A DNA stretch of 64,000 bases from UMGS1696 sp045643285 (lineage in GTDB: Bacteria; Bacillota; Clostridia; Oscillospirales; CAG-272): NCBI GenBank assembly GCA_045643285.1, contig JAZUKN010000058.1, positions 62,001 through 126,000 on the forward strand, given 5' to 3'. A program made the position numbers and the translations under genes. Each line of letters starts with the position of its first letter. Positions within the stretch are counted from its first letter, which is position 1. This document shows, piece by piece, positions 1 through 6,816 of this stretch. The notes under the pieces are model-generated. The model ran no database searches. It worked only from the letters and a program-made list of their open reading frames with translations, and was not told the DNA's origin.

Positions 1-4
1 CTCA

Positions 5-586
5 TCAGAGGCCTTTTATCATTATTTTTTTGGATTCGAGCCAGTCGACCAGCCCCGCGGCATCCCCGACAGTGAAATCATCTTTCGGGAAAAAATGTAT
101 AATGAATATCCGCTTTTTGCCGTTATTTTCAGTCGGATCGACTTTCTGTGATTTTGAATATACAAATACAGCACTCTTTCCGATATATGCTCGGCTGATC
201 TCCGAAAGAGGGGTGATGTATTCTTTCCCGTCGGCATTCGTTGAGCGGATGCCCTCTTCGGTCACCGTCGACACACCTTCCGCCTGTTCAAGCTCGGGAT
301 CCCAGCGCAACAATTGTTTTTTCTGTCTGAAATACCGGATAATACCCATCGCGTTCAAAAACAGTGTCCACAAAAGAAGAATTCCATAAAGTACGCAAAG
401 AGAAATATCAGATAAGCTGTTATAATCCGATTCCGATAACTTTGTAATAAGAATCAGCACGATCAACACGGTCAGAATATAAGTACAGATCCTTGCGGGC
501 TGAAAAAGATAATAATACCGGTTATGTTCCTTCGTTGCCTTTATACTGCTTTCTCTTTTTGATCTCGTCTCGAAAAGAACGTCCAT
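5..586 (-). CDS. YcxB-like two-helix membrane protein
   Basis: A 193-residue protein with two hydrophobic segments (about residues 31-49 and 62-84) and a C-terminal soluble part of beta/alpha character containing a 'TEEGI' segment and ending in 'LVDWLESKK', which resembles the YcxB-like C-terminal domain. The start was placed at 586 because AGGGAG lies seven bases upstream; an in-frame extension to 658 has no such site. YcxB-like proteins are membrane proteins of unknown function. The stop codon lies at the very edge of the window, so downstream neighbours are unseen. Function is not known; the family call is by overall architecture only. Confidence 0.6.
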   Translation of the reverse strand: MDVLFETRSKRESSIKATKEHNRYYYLFQPARICTYILTVLIVLILITKLSESDYNSLSDISLCVLYGILLLWTLFLNAMGIIRYFRQKKQLLRWDPELEQAEGVSTVTEEGIRSTNADGKEYITPLSEISRAYIGKSAVFVYSKSQKVDPTENNGKKRIFIIHFFPKDDFTVGDAAGLVDWLESKKIMIKGL

Positions 587-658
587 TTTTATGTCTCCCT
601 TTTCCCTTGCTTTTCCGAAACAATCGGATAACATATGTAATATAAAATAATATAACAC

Positions 659-1076
659 GTGTTAATCAAAATGTCAAGGGAAAATGGAAAAAACGTAGTG
701 TACGTTTTCAAATCAGCTTTTTTACGGCGTCGCACGAAATATCATTGACCGCCGTAGGGGACGGCGCCCTCGACGTCCCGCGGATTTACACACACTTCAT
801 ATCGGCAAAAGGAAGAAAACGTCCCCGACGTTTTCTTCCTTACAACAATCCTTCCGTCACGACAAGTCGTGACACCTCCCTTTACACAAGGGAGGCTTTT
901 TGAGGCATTCGTGCGGTTTGTTGACGTGTGGTTCGTGCAAATCCGACGGCGGGAGACAAGCCCCCGCCCTACGGTGGAAAATGATTTTTCGTGTGTAGCC
1001 GTGGGGGTTTGCCTAAATCGTTCGGCGGGTGGTCAATTTTATTTTGTGCGAAGCCGTGAGATTTGTGCAAGTTAAA
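659..1076. repeat. Intergenic mosaic repeat, copy R1
   Basis: Non-coding gap made of repeat modules. It holds a 13-bp stem with a CCC loop (811-839), an 8-bp palindrome GTCACGAC-aa-GTCGTGAC (856-873), a terminator-like hairpin with a T run (875-901), and a 'GGCGGGAGACAAGCCCCCGCC' type module near 940-985. The stretch 843-920 recurs inverted at about 53699-53786, and the 925-1010 part resembles 24180-24310. It separates the YcxB-like gene from the MATE gene. No credible gene is seen here; the short reading frames are products of the repeats. Confidence 0.75.
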
Positions 1077-1115
1077 GAAAAACGCCTCCGCAGGATCATC
1101 ATTCCCACAGAGGCG
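1077..1115 (-). terminator. Intrinsic terminator of the MATE gene
   Basis: On the minus strand a stem of about 13 bp (outer arms CGCCTC 1110-1115 and GAGGCG 1083-1088, with GC-rich inner pairs) is followed by a run of T (1077-1082). It lies just after the MATE stop codon. Confidence 0.8.
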
Positions 1116-1122
1116 AAATCTT

Positions 1123-2490
1123 TTATTTTTCCCATTTTCTTATGCGGAACCACGGATGCTCCGTTTTGAACATGCTTCCCCGGAAGTAATACCACAAGAG
1201 CGCCACGTCCGCCACCGCCCACGAGATCGGGTAGCACGCCGACAGCACGGGCAGTGTATGCCAGATCATGAACGCCGAGCATTCCCACACGAGTCTCAGC
1301 ACGCACACCGACAGCGCAATTATGATCATCGGCTTTATTGCGTCTCCCACGCCACGAAGTACGCCGGAGAAGACCTCGATGATAGTCCAGAACAGATAGA
1401 ACGGCACGAAATACGTGATGATATGCCACGTCGTTTCGCGTACAGCCGGGTCGTCCGAGAACACCGTAAGAAGCGGCTGTGCTATTATGAGAATTATCGC
1501 GCTCAGCGCAAGTGTTATCCCTGCGAACAGCTTCGTCGACGTCTTCACGCACTGCTTTATTCTGTCCATACGCGCCGCACCGTAGTTCTGCCCGACGAAG
1601 TTCGTGACCGCCGTGCCGAACGCCGACGACGTTGCCCAATACAGTCCGTCGATCTTGCCGCTCATCGACCACGACGCGACAACGACCGTGCCGAGCGTAT
1701 TAACGCCGATCTGCAGTATAAGGTTCGACAGTCCGTACATGGCAGACTGCACGCCTGCCGGAACGCCGATGCGGAGCATATTGCCGAGGATGTCCCAGCG
1801 GATCTTGAATTTTCTTATTCTGATGCACTCCTCTTTCGAGAGGAACAGTATCACGACCGCCGCCACCGCGCTGACTCCCTGTGCTATCACCGTAGCCCAC
1901 GCCGCACCTGCCACGCCGAGCCCATATTTCAGAATGAATATGAGGTCGAGCGCGATATTCAAAAGACAGCTTATTATCAGCAGAACGAACGGCGTGCGCG
2001 AATCCCCGACCGCGCGGAGGATGCCGGACGCCATATTATATATAAGTATGAACAGCGTTCCGCAGAAATATATCCGCGTGTACGTCGTCGCCATGTCGAA
2101 CGTGTCCTCCGGCGTCTGCATTACTTTGAGCAGAGTCGGTGCGGACGCGATTACGATCAGCCCGAGCAGTATTCCGACGAGCGTGCAGAACGTTATCGAG
2201 GTATAGACCTCCTGAGACACACGGCGGTAGTTCTTTGCGCCGTAGTGCTGTGCTATGACTACAGCCGCGCCGGCGGCAAGGGACGTGAAGAATCCGATAA
2301 GGAGGTTCGAGAGCTGGGCCGGAGAGCCGCCGACTGCCGCAAGCGCTTCCGTTCCGACGTATTTTCCGACGATGACCGCGTCGACTGTGTTATATAACTG
2401 TTGTAATAAAGTACCTGCGGCTATCGGAAGAAAGTATATGATCAGCTTCTTCCAGATCGAGCCGTCGGTAAGATCGTTTATGTTTTTCAT
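1123..2490 (-). CDS. MATE family multidrug/Na+ (H+) antiporter
   Basis: A 455-residue polytopic inner-membrane protein of the usual MATE length, with about twelve hydrophobic helices in two halves. The N-terminus (IWKKLIIYFLPIAAGTLLQQ) and the following 'NTVDAVIVGKYVG' and 'ALAAVGGSP' segments are typical of the NorM/DinF-like MATE family, which exports cationic drugs or metabolites using ion gradients. A GGAG lies upstream of the ATG. It appears monocistronic, with its own terminator downstream and a repeat region beyond. Substrate cannot be inferred from sequence. Confidence 0.93.
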   Translation of the reverse strand: MKNINDLTDGSIWKKLIIYFLPIAAGTLLQQLYNTVDAVIVGKYVGTEALAAVGGSPAQLSNLLIGFFTSLAAGAAVVIAQHYGAKNYRRVSQEVYTSITFCTLVGILLGLIVIASAPTLLKVMQTPEDTFDMATTYTRIYFCGTLFILIYNMASGILRAVGDSRTPFVLLIISCLLNIALDLIFILKYGLGVAGAAWATVIAQGVSAVAAVVILFLSKEECIRIRKFKIRWDILGNMLRIGVPAGVQSAMYGLSNLILQIGVNTLGTVVVASWSMSGKIDGLYWATSSAFGTAVTNFVGQNYGAARMDRIKQCVKTSTKLFAGITLALSAIILIIAQPLLTVFSDDPAVRETTWHIITYFVPFYLFWTIIEVFSGVLRGVGDAIKPMIIIALSVCVLRLVWECSAFMIWHTLPVLSACYPISWAVADVALLWYYFRGSMFKTEHPWFRIRKWEK

Positions 2491-2615
2491 TGGATACTCC
2501 GTGTTTTTTGGATCGTCTGATAATCATATCACTTTCGCCGCGATAAAGCAAGAGGGAAAGAGCATTTTTACTCGCAAATAATCCCCACGGCATCTTGCCG
2601 CAGGGACAGGGCGTT

Positions 2616-2768
2616 TCACTCGCCGTCATTTTTCTCGCTGTGTTCGGCGTCTGCTTTTTCTTTTTCCGCCGCTTCACGGTCTTCATTTTTCCATGCGAGA
2701 AGCCGTCCGAGGACAAGCACAGCGCAGAGAAAAATCAAAACGATGAGAGCTATCAGCTTGCTGTCCAT
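2616..2768 (-). CDS. Small single-pass membrane protein (50 aa)
   Basis: A short gene starting at ATG 2768 with a strong GGAGGT six bases upstream and ending with TGA at 2616. The product starts MDSKLIALIVLIFLCAVLVL, one hydrophobic helix (about residues 5-24), followed by a highly charged Lys/Glu/Asp-rich tail ending in NDGE. The topology suggests an N-terminal anchor with a cytoplasmic tail. It lies upstream of the MATE gene on the same strand, 125 bases away. Function unknown; the strong ribosome-binding site and clean membrane helix are the reason for calling it a gene. Confidence 0.6.
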   Translation of the reverse strand: MDSKLIALIVLIFLCAVLVLGRLLAWKNEDREAAEKEKADAEHSEKNDGE

Positions 2769-2912
2769 AGTGACCTCCGAAGAAGTGATCTGACTGAGTC
2801 AATTATACACAATCGGTGCGGAAAATGCAAGAAAAATGGGGAAAAACGGCATCGACAGGCGAACGGGCGCACATCCCGGCGGCAGAAAAGCGAAAAAAGT
2901 TCGGGATAGGTA

Positions 2913-2941
2913 TTGACACGGAGAGAGAAAAGTGATATACT
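2913..2941 (+). promoter_or_regulatory. Sigma-A promoter of the tRNA operon
   Basis: TTGACA (2913-2918), a 17-bp spacer and TATACT (2936-2941), 37 bases before the tRNA-Leu. Near consensus. Confidence 0.85.
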
Positions 2942-2978
2942 CATAAGGCAGTGAAGGAAATCCGTCAGGGATTGATGT

Positions 2979-3064
2979 GCCGGAGTGGCGGAATTGGCAG
3001 ACGCCCGGGACTTAAAATCCCGTGATACGAAAGTATCGTACCGGTTCGAGCCCGGTGTCCGGCA
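2979..3064 (+). tRNA. tRNA-Leu (anticodon TAA)
   Basis: Cloverleaf with Leu-type long variable arm (TGATACGAAAGTATCGTA), anticodon loop CTTAAAA, and a T arm with TTCGAGC. The 3' CCA is not encoded. The acceptor stem pairs at positions 1-6, but the seventh pair appears to be G-G (5' GCCGGAG against GTCCGGC). The structural class and anticodon are clear. Confidence 0.92.
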
Positions 3065-3083
3065 TTCTTCACCGTCTATATAT

Positions 3084-3159
<76 letters not shown>

Positions 3160-3164
3160 AGTCT

Positions 3165-3200
3165 AAAGCCTTGGGCTAAAGTAGTTCCAAGGCTTTTGTT
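3165..3200 (+). terminator. Terminator after tRNA-fMet, supplied by the island
   Basis: Arms AAAGCCTTGG (3165-3174) and CCAAGGCTTTT (3187-3197) followed by T-rich sequence. It lies just inside the left end of the island, so it replaces the original chromosomal terminator now at 16070-16098. Confidence 0.8.
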
Positions 3201-3268
3201 ATGCGGTTTTTAAGGTATTGGTATGTAGTGGTATCTATTCCTGTTTATGCCGTTTTAGACGAATTTTT

Positions 3269-3303
3269 TGGTCGCTTTTTTGGTCGCTTATGGTCGCTTT
3301 TTT
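3269..3303 (+). promoter_or_regulatory. Candidate integrase arm sites, left end
   Basis: Three near-tandem copies of TGGTCGCTT(T/A) at 3269, 3281 and 3291, about 110 bases inside attL. Matching GGTCGCTTTT/CGTCGCTTTT motifs occur at 15937-15964 inside the right end. Lambda-type integrases bind short arm repeats on both sides of the core; the role here is inferred. Confidence 0.5.
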
Positions 3304-3328
3304 CTTTTTAGCGACGATGGGGAGAGGA

Positions 3329-3368
3329 AAGGGCACTGATATTTTGTATATCAGTGCCCTTGTTTTTT
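3329..3368. terminator. Hairpin terminator at the end of the R-M operon
   Basis: A perfect 14-bp stem (3329-3342 with 3348-3361, loop TTTGT). A T run follows on the plus strand; on the minus strand, where the restriction operon ends at 3381, only a weak TTTCCT follows. Probably works from either side. Confidence 0.7.
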
Positions 3369-3380
3369 ATGGATGGATTA

Positions 3381-4475
3381 TCATTTTATTTTTTTGCCTT
3401 GTGCCTTTGCTATGTCATCTATGAGCTGGCTGAGAGGTCTAACATAATCTCTCATTCCAACATGACTTGAAGCATACTTGAACCGTTCACTTGTATCAGA
3501 AAGGTAGAAAATCTGTCGCTGTTGACCCAACATTGTTATTTTATCATCGCTCAAGTCTCTATCATACGTAATTAAATGCCATATCTCTTTGATTTTATAT
3601 CTTGATAAGGCATTAGAATCAGCCGAGGAAACTTGTTTCCATCGTTCTCTCAATGTCCTTTTGCAACTAATTCCAATACTCCATCCATCAATGCACTTAA
3701 ACCATTTATCCACCTCTATATCGGTTTGAAAGTGGTCAGGCTTGGGATGAGAAGAAAAACCATAGTAATTGAATAAGAATGTTGCGACATCTTCTAAGCT
3801 ATTACCTGCACGACTTTTTCTTTTTTGACCCGCTCTTCTTTCAAACTCTTGAACGAAAGCTGTCATAATAGCATTGTCTTCTATTTCTGTACGAGGATAT
3901 TGTAATGCATCGAGGTTGTGACGAAGCTTTGTAAATTCGTGAAGTATTTCTGTTCTTTCTGCGTCAAGGCAACCTCTTACTCCCATTGTATCCCAAACAC
4001 TAATTGCTTTTCCAACATGATTCCTACCAAGAGTGTCAAGAATATTCTTGGCAGTATCTCTACAAAATTCAGCATCGTTACTTGGAATACGGCGCAAAGC
4101 ACTATTTGCAGGCAGTATCACATATCGAACTGTGGTAATAAAAACAATTATGTCATCCAAACTCTTTATTTCTTTGTCGAGGTCTTCAGATAGTGCCATG
4201 ACGGAAGAAAACACCTTTGACCCTTGACGAGTAGTACCAACAATTTCTTTTTGTAATGTGTTTCTACATACTGCCAATTTTTCATCAGAAGACAGTGCAC
4301 TGCACTCTAATATTGACTCTATTTTTCCCACAAGGGAATACATGAAGTCTTCTTTTTTTCCAAGAGCACCATATTGATCTGTGTTTAATAGCATTCTGGA
4401 AAACCAATATACATTTCTCCATGGACTATTATAGATCACATCAGAAAAGACCTGATTTTGTTTATTCACTTCCAC
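3381..4475 (-). CDS. Putative type II restriction endonuclease
   Basis: A 364-residue protein encoded directly after, and overlapping by 10 bases, a DNA methyltransferase gene. The C-terminal half holds a plausible PD-(D/E)XK-like core: 'GNSLEDVATFLFNYYGF', then an acidic strand 'TDIEVDKWFKCI', then 'IGISCKRTLRERWK', where the Lys after the strand fits a nuclease catalytic site. The N-terminal half is helical and unrecognised. The GTG start at 4475 is supported by GGAGGGG inside the end of the methyltransferase gene, so the two are translationally coupled. The restriction role is inferred from context and length; the specific family and recognition site are unknown. It sits at the left end of the island as defence cargo. 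Confidence 0.72.
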   Translation of the reverse strand: MEVNKQNQVFSDVIYNSPWRNVYWFSRMLLNTDQYGALGKKEDFMYSLVGKIESILECSALSSDEKLAVCRNTLQKEIVGTTRQGSKVFSSVMALSEDLDKEIKSLDDIIVFITTVRYVILPANSALRRIPSNDAEFCRDTAKNILDTLGRNHVGKAISVWDTMGVRGCLDAERTEILHEFTKLRHNLDALQYPRTEIEDNAIMTAFVQEFERRAGQKRKSRAGNSLEDVATFLFNYYGFSSHPKPDHFQTDIEVDKWFKCIDGWSIGISCKRTLRERWKQVSSADSNALSRYKIKEIWHLITYDRDLSDDKITMLGQQRQIFYLSDTSERFKYASSHVGMRDYVRPLSQLIDDIAKAQGKKIK

Positions 4476-5236
4476 TCTCTCCCCTCCAGTCTATTTTTAG
4501 CCATTTGGCAGTACTCTTCGCTATTATCAATAATAACAAAATCACGTTCATATTTTTTTGCCGACACAGCGGTTGTACCAGAACCGGCAAATGGATCTAA
4601 TACACTTTGTGCGTTAGTTGCTGATACAATTCTGTTTATTAGTTCTTCTGGAAATGGTGCGGGGTGTGGATTTTTCATTTCTTGTGTTATTTCCCACACA
4701 TCACCGTATCTATTTGCACCCTTTGCCAACTTAAACTTGGGCTTTGCAATAAGATATATAACCTCATATGTAGGAAGAAAATAACCCGGATTGAAATTTA
4801 TGCCACCTTTTCTTTTCCATATGATAATCTGACGCACTGGGAAACCATTTAGTATTTCATGCCTGTCTTGTAGTAGTCCCCCTTGAACTCTCCATTTATG
4901 ATTATAGAAAATAGCACCATTATTGGGGATAATTCTATACATTTGTCGCAAACAAGCTCTCTGCCATTTACAGTATTCATCATACGGCATATCATCATTG
5001 TGTTGCTCATATCCTTGAATTAGGGATGCATTTTTCCATTTTCCCCCTCTGCCATCCTTCATTCCATTTCCTGTTGAGTTTTTGAGATTATAAGGGGGCG
5101 AGGTGATAACTATATCAATTGAGCTTGAAGGTATTTTTTTCATTACCTCTAAAGCATCCCCACAGATAATTTTATTTCTTATAAACTCAATTGAATTACT
5201 TTTAATGATTTCATTTTGGTGTAGAATGGTAGGCAT
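4466..5236 (-). CDS. Site-specific DNA methyltransferase (N4-C or N6-A)
   Basis: Shows catalytic motif IV TSPPYN (about residues 45-50) followed much later by the AdoMet-binding motif DPFAGSGTT (about 214-222), the order of the class beta amino-methyltransferases. It transfers methyl groups to exocyclic amines of adenine or cytosine and should protect the element and host DNA from the nuclease encoded by the next gene. The start at 5236 (MPTILHQ) has GGGGGA about nine bases upstream; an ATG at 5281 lacks one. Length of 256 residues is normal for a type II enzyme. Target specificity cannot be read from the sequence. Confidence 0.93.
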   Translation of the reverse strand: MPTILHQNEIIKSNSIEFIRNKIICGDALEVMKKIPSSSIDIVITSPPYNLKNSTGNGMKDGRGGKWKNASLIQGYEQHNDDMPYDEYCKWQRACLRQMYRIIPNNGAIFYNHKWRVQGGLLQDRHEILNGFPVRQIIIWKRKGGINFNPGYFLPTYEVIYLIAKPKFKLAKGANRYGDVWEITQEMKNPHPAPFPEELINRIVSATNAQSVLDPFAGSGTTAVSAKKYERDFVIIDNSEEYCQMAKNRLEGREWK

Positions 5237-5386
5237 ACTGATAATTCCCCCAACAAAAATACCTTTTAGTAATTGTATCATAAATGAGAGAATGTTTCAA
5301 TATAAGATATTGAAAAAACTGTGCACACTGTAATTTTTTATTTCATTCGTATCTCCTATCACTACATTTATATATTCTAATTATGA

Positions 5387-5413
5387 ACCTGATAGCTCAA
5401 GCGGTTATCAGGT
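5387..5413 (+). promoter_or_regulatory. Leader hairpin ACCTGATA/TATCAGGT, copy 1
   Basis: A perfect 8-bp inverted repeat (5387-5394, 5406-5413) followed by ATCTTTTATTTT, 25 bases before the DUF6809-type gene. Bases around it, including an upstream TATATT, recur before the next gene at 5757-5783. Could be an operator or a leader hairpin. Confidence 0.6.
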
Positions 5414-5438
5414 ATCTTTTATTTTACAGGAGCAGGAT

Positions 5439-5693
5439 ATGAACGACATTTTAGATGAATTATGGTATGGCAACATCAGTCCATCCGAGGATTATGTCAG
5501 CAAAAACGAAGAACACCGCGATTATTTAAGGAACATGGGGAAGGCATTGGAAGCCATTGATAAGGAGTTATCCCCTTCTCAGAAAGAGTTGATGAACCAG
5601 TATGAAAATGCACTTAATCAGCTTTATGATCTATGTGAGAAAGAAGCGTTTAAGTATGGTTTCCGCTTAGCAAGAGATCTTTTTGAGAAGTAG
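5439..5693 (+). CDS. DUF6809-like small protein
   Basis: An 84-residue acidic, helical protein. 'ILDELWYGNISPSE' at the N-terminus and 'KEAFKYGFRLARDLF' near the C-terminus match the pattern of DUF6809, small cytoplasmic proteins common in Clostridia genomes and their mobile elements. Function unknown. AGGAG precedes the ATG. The gene is a single transcription unit: a leader hairpin lies upstream and an intrinsic terminator overlaps its stop codon. Confidence 0.7.
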   Translation: MNDILDELWYGNISPSEDYVSKNEEHRDYLRNMGKALEAIDKELSPSQKELMNQYENALNQLYDLCEKEAFKYGFRLARDLFEK

Positions 5694-5718
5694 AGCAGTT
5701 AGCCACTGCTCTTTTTTT
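5692..5718 (+). terminator. Intrinsic terminator
   Basis: AGAGCAGT (5692-5699) pairs with ACTGCTCT (5705-5712), followed by seven T. It overlaps the end of the DUF6809-like gene. Confidence 0.9.
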
Positions 5719-5756
5719 GTACTTTCCCAAACAACACCTATATATTATTACTTTGA

Positions 5757-5783
5757 ACCTGATAGCCACAACGGTTATCAGGT
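5757..5783 (+). promoter_or_regulatory. Leader hairpin ACCTGATA/TATCAGGT, copy 2
   Basis: Same 8-bp inverted repeat as at 5387-5413 (arms 5757-5764 and 5776-5783), with the same GAACCTGATAGC start and a similar TATTCTTTATTTTA tail, 27 bases before the DUF3846 gene. Because a terminator closes the previous gene, each copy belongs to its own transcription unit. Confidence 0.6.
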
Positions 5784-5809
5784 ATTCTTTATTTTATGAG
5801 GTACTACAC

Positions 5810-6175
5810 ATGAGAGAAAAGCAAATCAAGGTTCTGATGGTAAAGGCACTTGAAGAACCAAGGGAAACCGTTTTACAGAATGATCTCGACTCACTTCAAA
5901 AGGCAGTCAGCATAGAAGCCGATTATCAAGGACTGATAGAGATCATCGGCATTGACGACGATGTTTGCATCCTTTGCAATGAGGAAGGCAAGATCAATGG
6001 CTTACCACTTAATCGACCTCTCAGGGATGATGAGGGAAATATCTACGATATTGTCGCCGGTGTATTCTACGTTACAGGGGAAGACGATGACGGGAACTTA
6101 TGCTCACTCAGTCAGGAGATGATGGAGAAGTACAGGAAAGAATTCTCGCTAAGCAATGGAGCTGTCATATACTGA
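5810..6175 (+). CDS. DUF3846 domain protein
   Basis: A 121-residue protein starting MREKQIKVLMVKALEEP. The pattern of a short N-terminal strand, 'LQKAVSIEADYQGLIEII', an acidic 'DDDVCILCNEEGK' turn, 'GLPLNRPLRDDEGNIYDIVAGVFYV' and a late 'SQEMMEKYRKEF' is that of DUF3846, frequent on phages and conjugative or integrative elements. GAGG eight bases upstream supports the ATG at 5810; the frame extends upstream without a better start. Molecular function unknown. Confidence 0.82.
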   Translation: MREKQIKVLMVKALEEPRETVLQNDLDSLQKAVSIEADYQGLIEIIGIDDDVCILCNEEGKINGLPLNRPLRDDEGNIYDIVAGVFYVTGEDDDGNLCSLSQEMMEKYRKEFSLSNGAVIY

Positions 6176-6194
6176 CGTGAGAAAGGGAGAAGAG

Positions 6195-6234
6195 GGAGCA
6201 TATTCACAGAAAATGTGGATATGTTCCTTTTTTG
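6195..6234 (+). terminator. Intrinsic terminator
   Basis: Arms 6195-6208 and 6214-6227 (GGAGCATATTCACA with TGTGGATATGTTCC, one or two G-T pairs) followed by six T. Closes the DUF3846 unit. Confidence 0.85.
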
Positions 6235-6316
6235 TTAAAATATGGACAAACACAAGGACAATGGGATTTTACACGGGAAACTAATGGATGTACAATACTG
6301 TCGAGAGGTGGTGAGT

Positions 6317-6577
6317 ATGGTCGAAAATAGTCCTGAATTGCTTAATTCCATTTATCGTGAGCTCAGTGAGCATCTTGGTATGGAGACCACCCTTGAGATA
6401 CACAGGATGTTCAAGGGGCAACAGATCAGTTTTCCTGTAAGGTTTTTTAACCCCGCCGTTATTCAGAAAAAGATTGTAGAAGAGTATGACGGCACAAATA
6501 TTCGTGCTTTGGCAGTCAAGTACGACTATTCAGAAAAGACTGTCAGAAGGATTATTAAGGAGAGTTTGGAAGAATGA
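6317..6577 (+). CDS. Mor-like transcription activator / HTH protein
   Basis: An 86-residue protein (111 if started at 6242). 'LGMETTLEIHRMFKGQQISFPV' followed by 'KIVEEYDGTNIRALAVKYDYSEKTVRRII' resembles the Mor family, phage Mu-type middle-gene activators with an N-terminal dimerization part and a C-terminal helix-turn-helix. The start at 6317 is preferred because AGAGGTGG lies close upstream; the ATG at 6242 abuts a terminator T run and has no ribosome-binding site. It probably regulates a promoter of the island; which one cannot be told. Confidence 0.7.
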   Translation: MVENSPELLNSIYRELSEHLGMETTLEIHRMFKGQQISFPVRFFNPAVIQKKIVEEYDGTNIRALAVKYDYSEKTVRRIIKESLEE

Positions 6578-6646
6578 TACGAAGCACATCTTTGATAATG
6601 ACGGTTATTTGTGCATCGTACTTTGACGATAAAGAAAGGTAGTGTT

Positions 6647-6799
6647 ATGTCAAAGATTCTTATTGTGCTGATCGTTGTTATTATTATTGTTATTTCACTT
6701 TTATTTTCATTATGGAATTCGATTCCGTCACTTATTAAGACTGTTATTATTATTCTTGCTGTAATAGGTCTGATTAAAGCAATAAAAAGAAAATTATAA
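6647..6799 (+). CDS. Small membrane protein, first gene of the zinc-ribbon operon
   Basis: 50 residues, starting MSKILIVLIVVIIIVISLLF, with two hydrophobic segments (about 3-22 and 28-44) and a basic C-terminus (KAIKRKL). GAAAGG upstream supports ATG 6647. It lies 17 bases before the 605-residue zinc-ribbon gene and is likely co-transcribed with it. Unknown function; could be a holin-like, phage-shock-like or anchor subunit of the putative system. Confidence 0.65.
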   Translation: MSKILIVLIVVIIIVISLLFSLWNSIPSLIKTVIIILAVIGLIKAIKRKL

Positions 6800-6816
6800 C
6801 TTATTAGGAGGATAAA

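Noticed and set aside
1063..2397. Long open frame on the plus strand opposite the MATE gene
   Set aside because: Arg/His-rich nonsense composition, no ribosome-binding site, and fully antisense to a clear transporter gene; a by-product of GC-rich codon use. The same applies to the long frames opposite rpiR, ispH, jag, the U32 gene and others.
3218..3424. 68-residue frame at the left end of the island
   Set aside because: It runs through the arm-site repeats and a terminator hairpin and has no ribosome-binding site.
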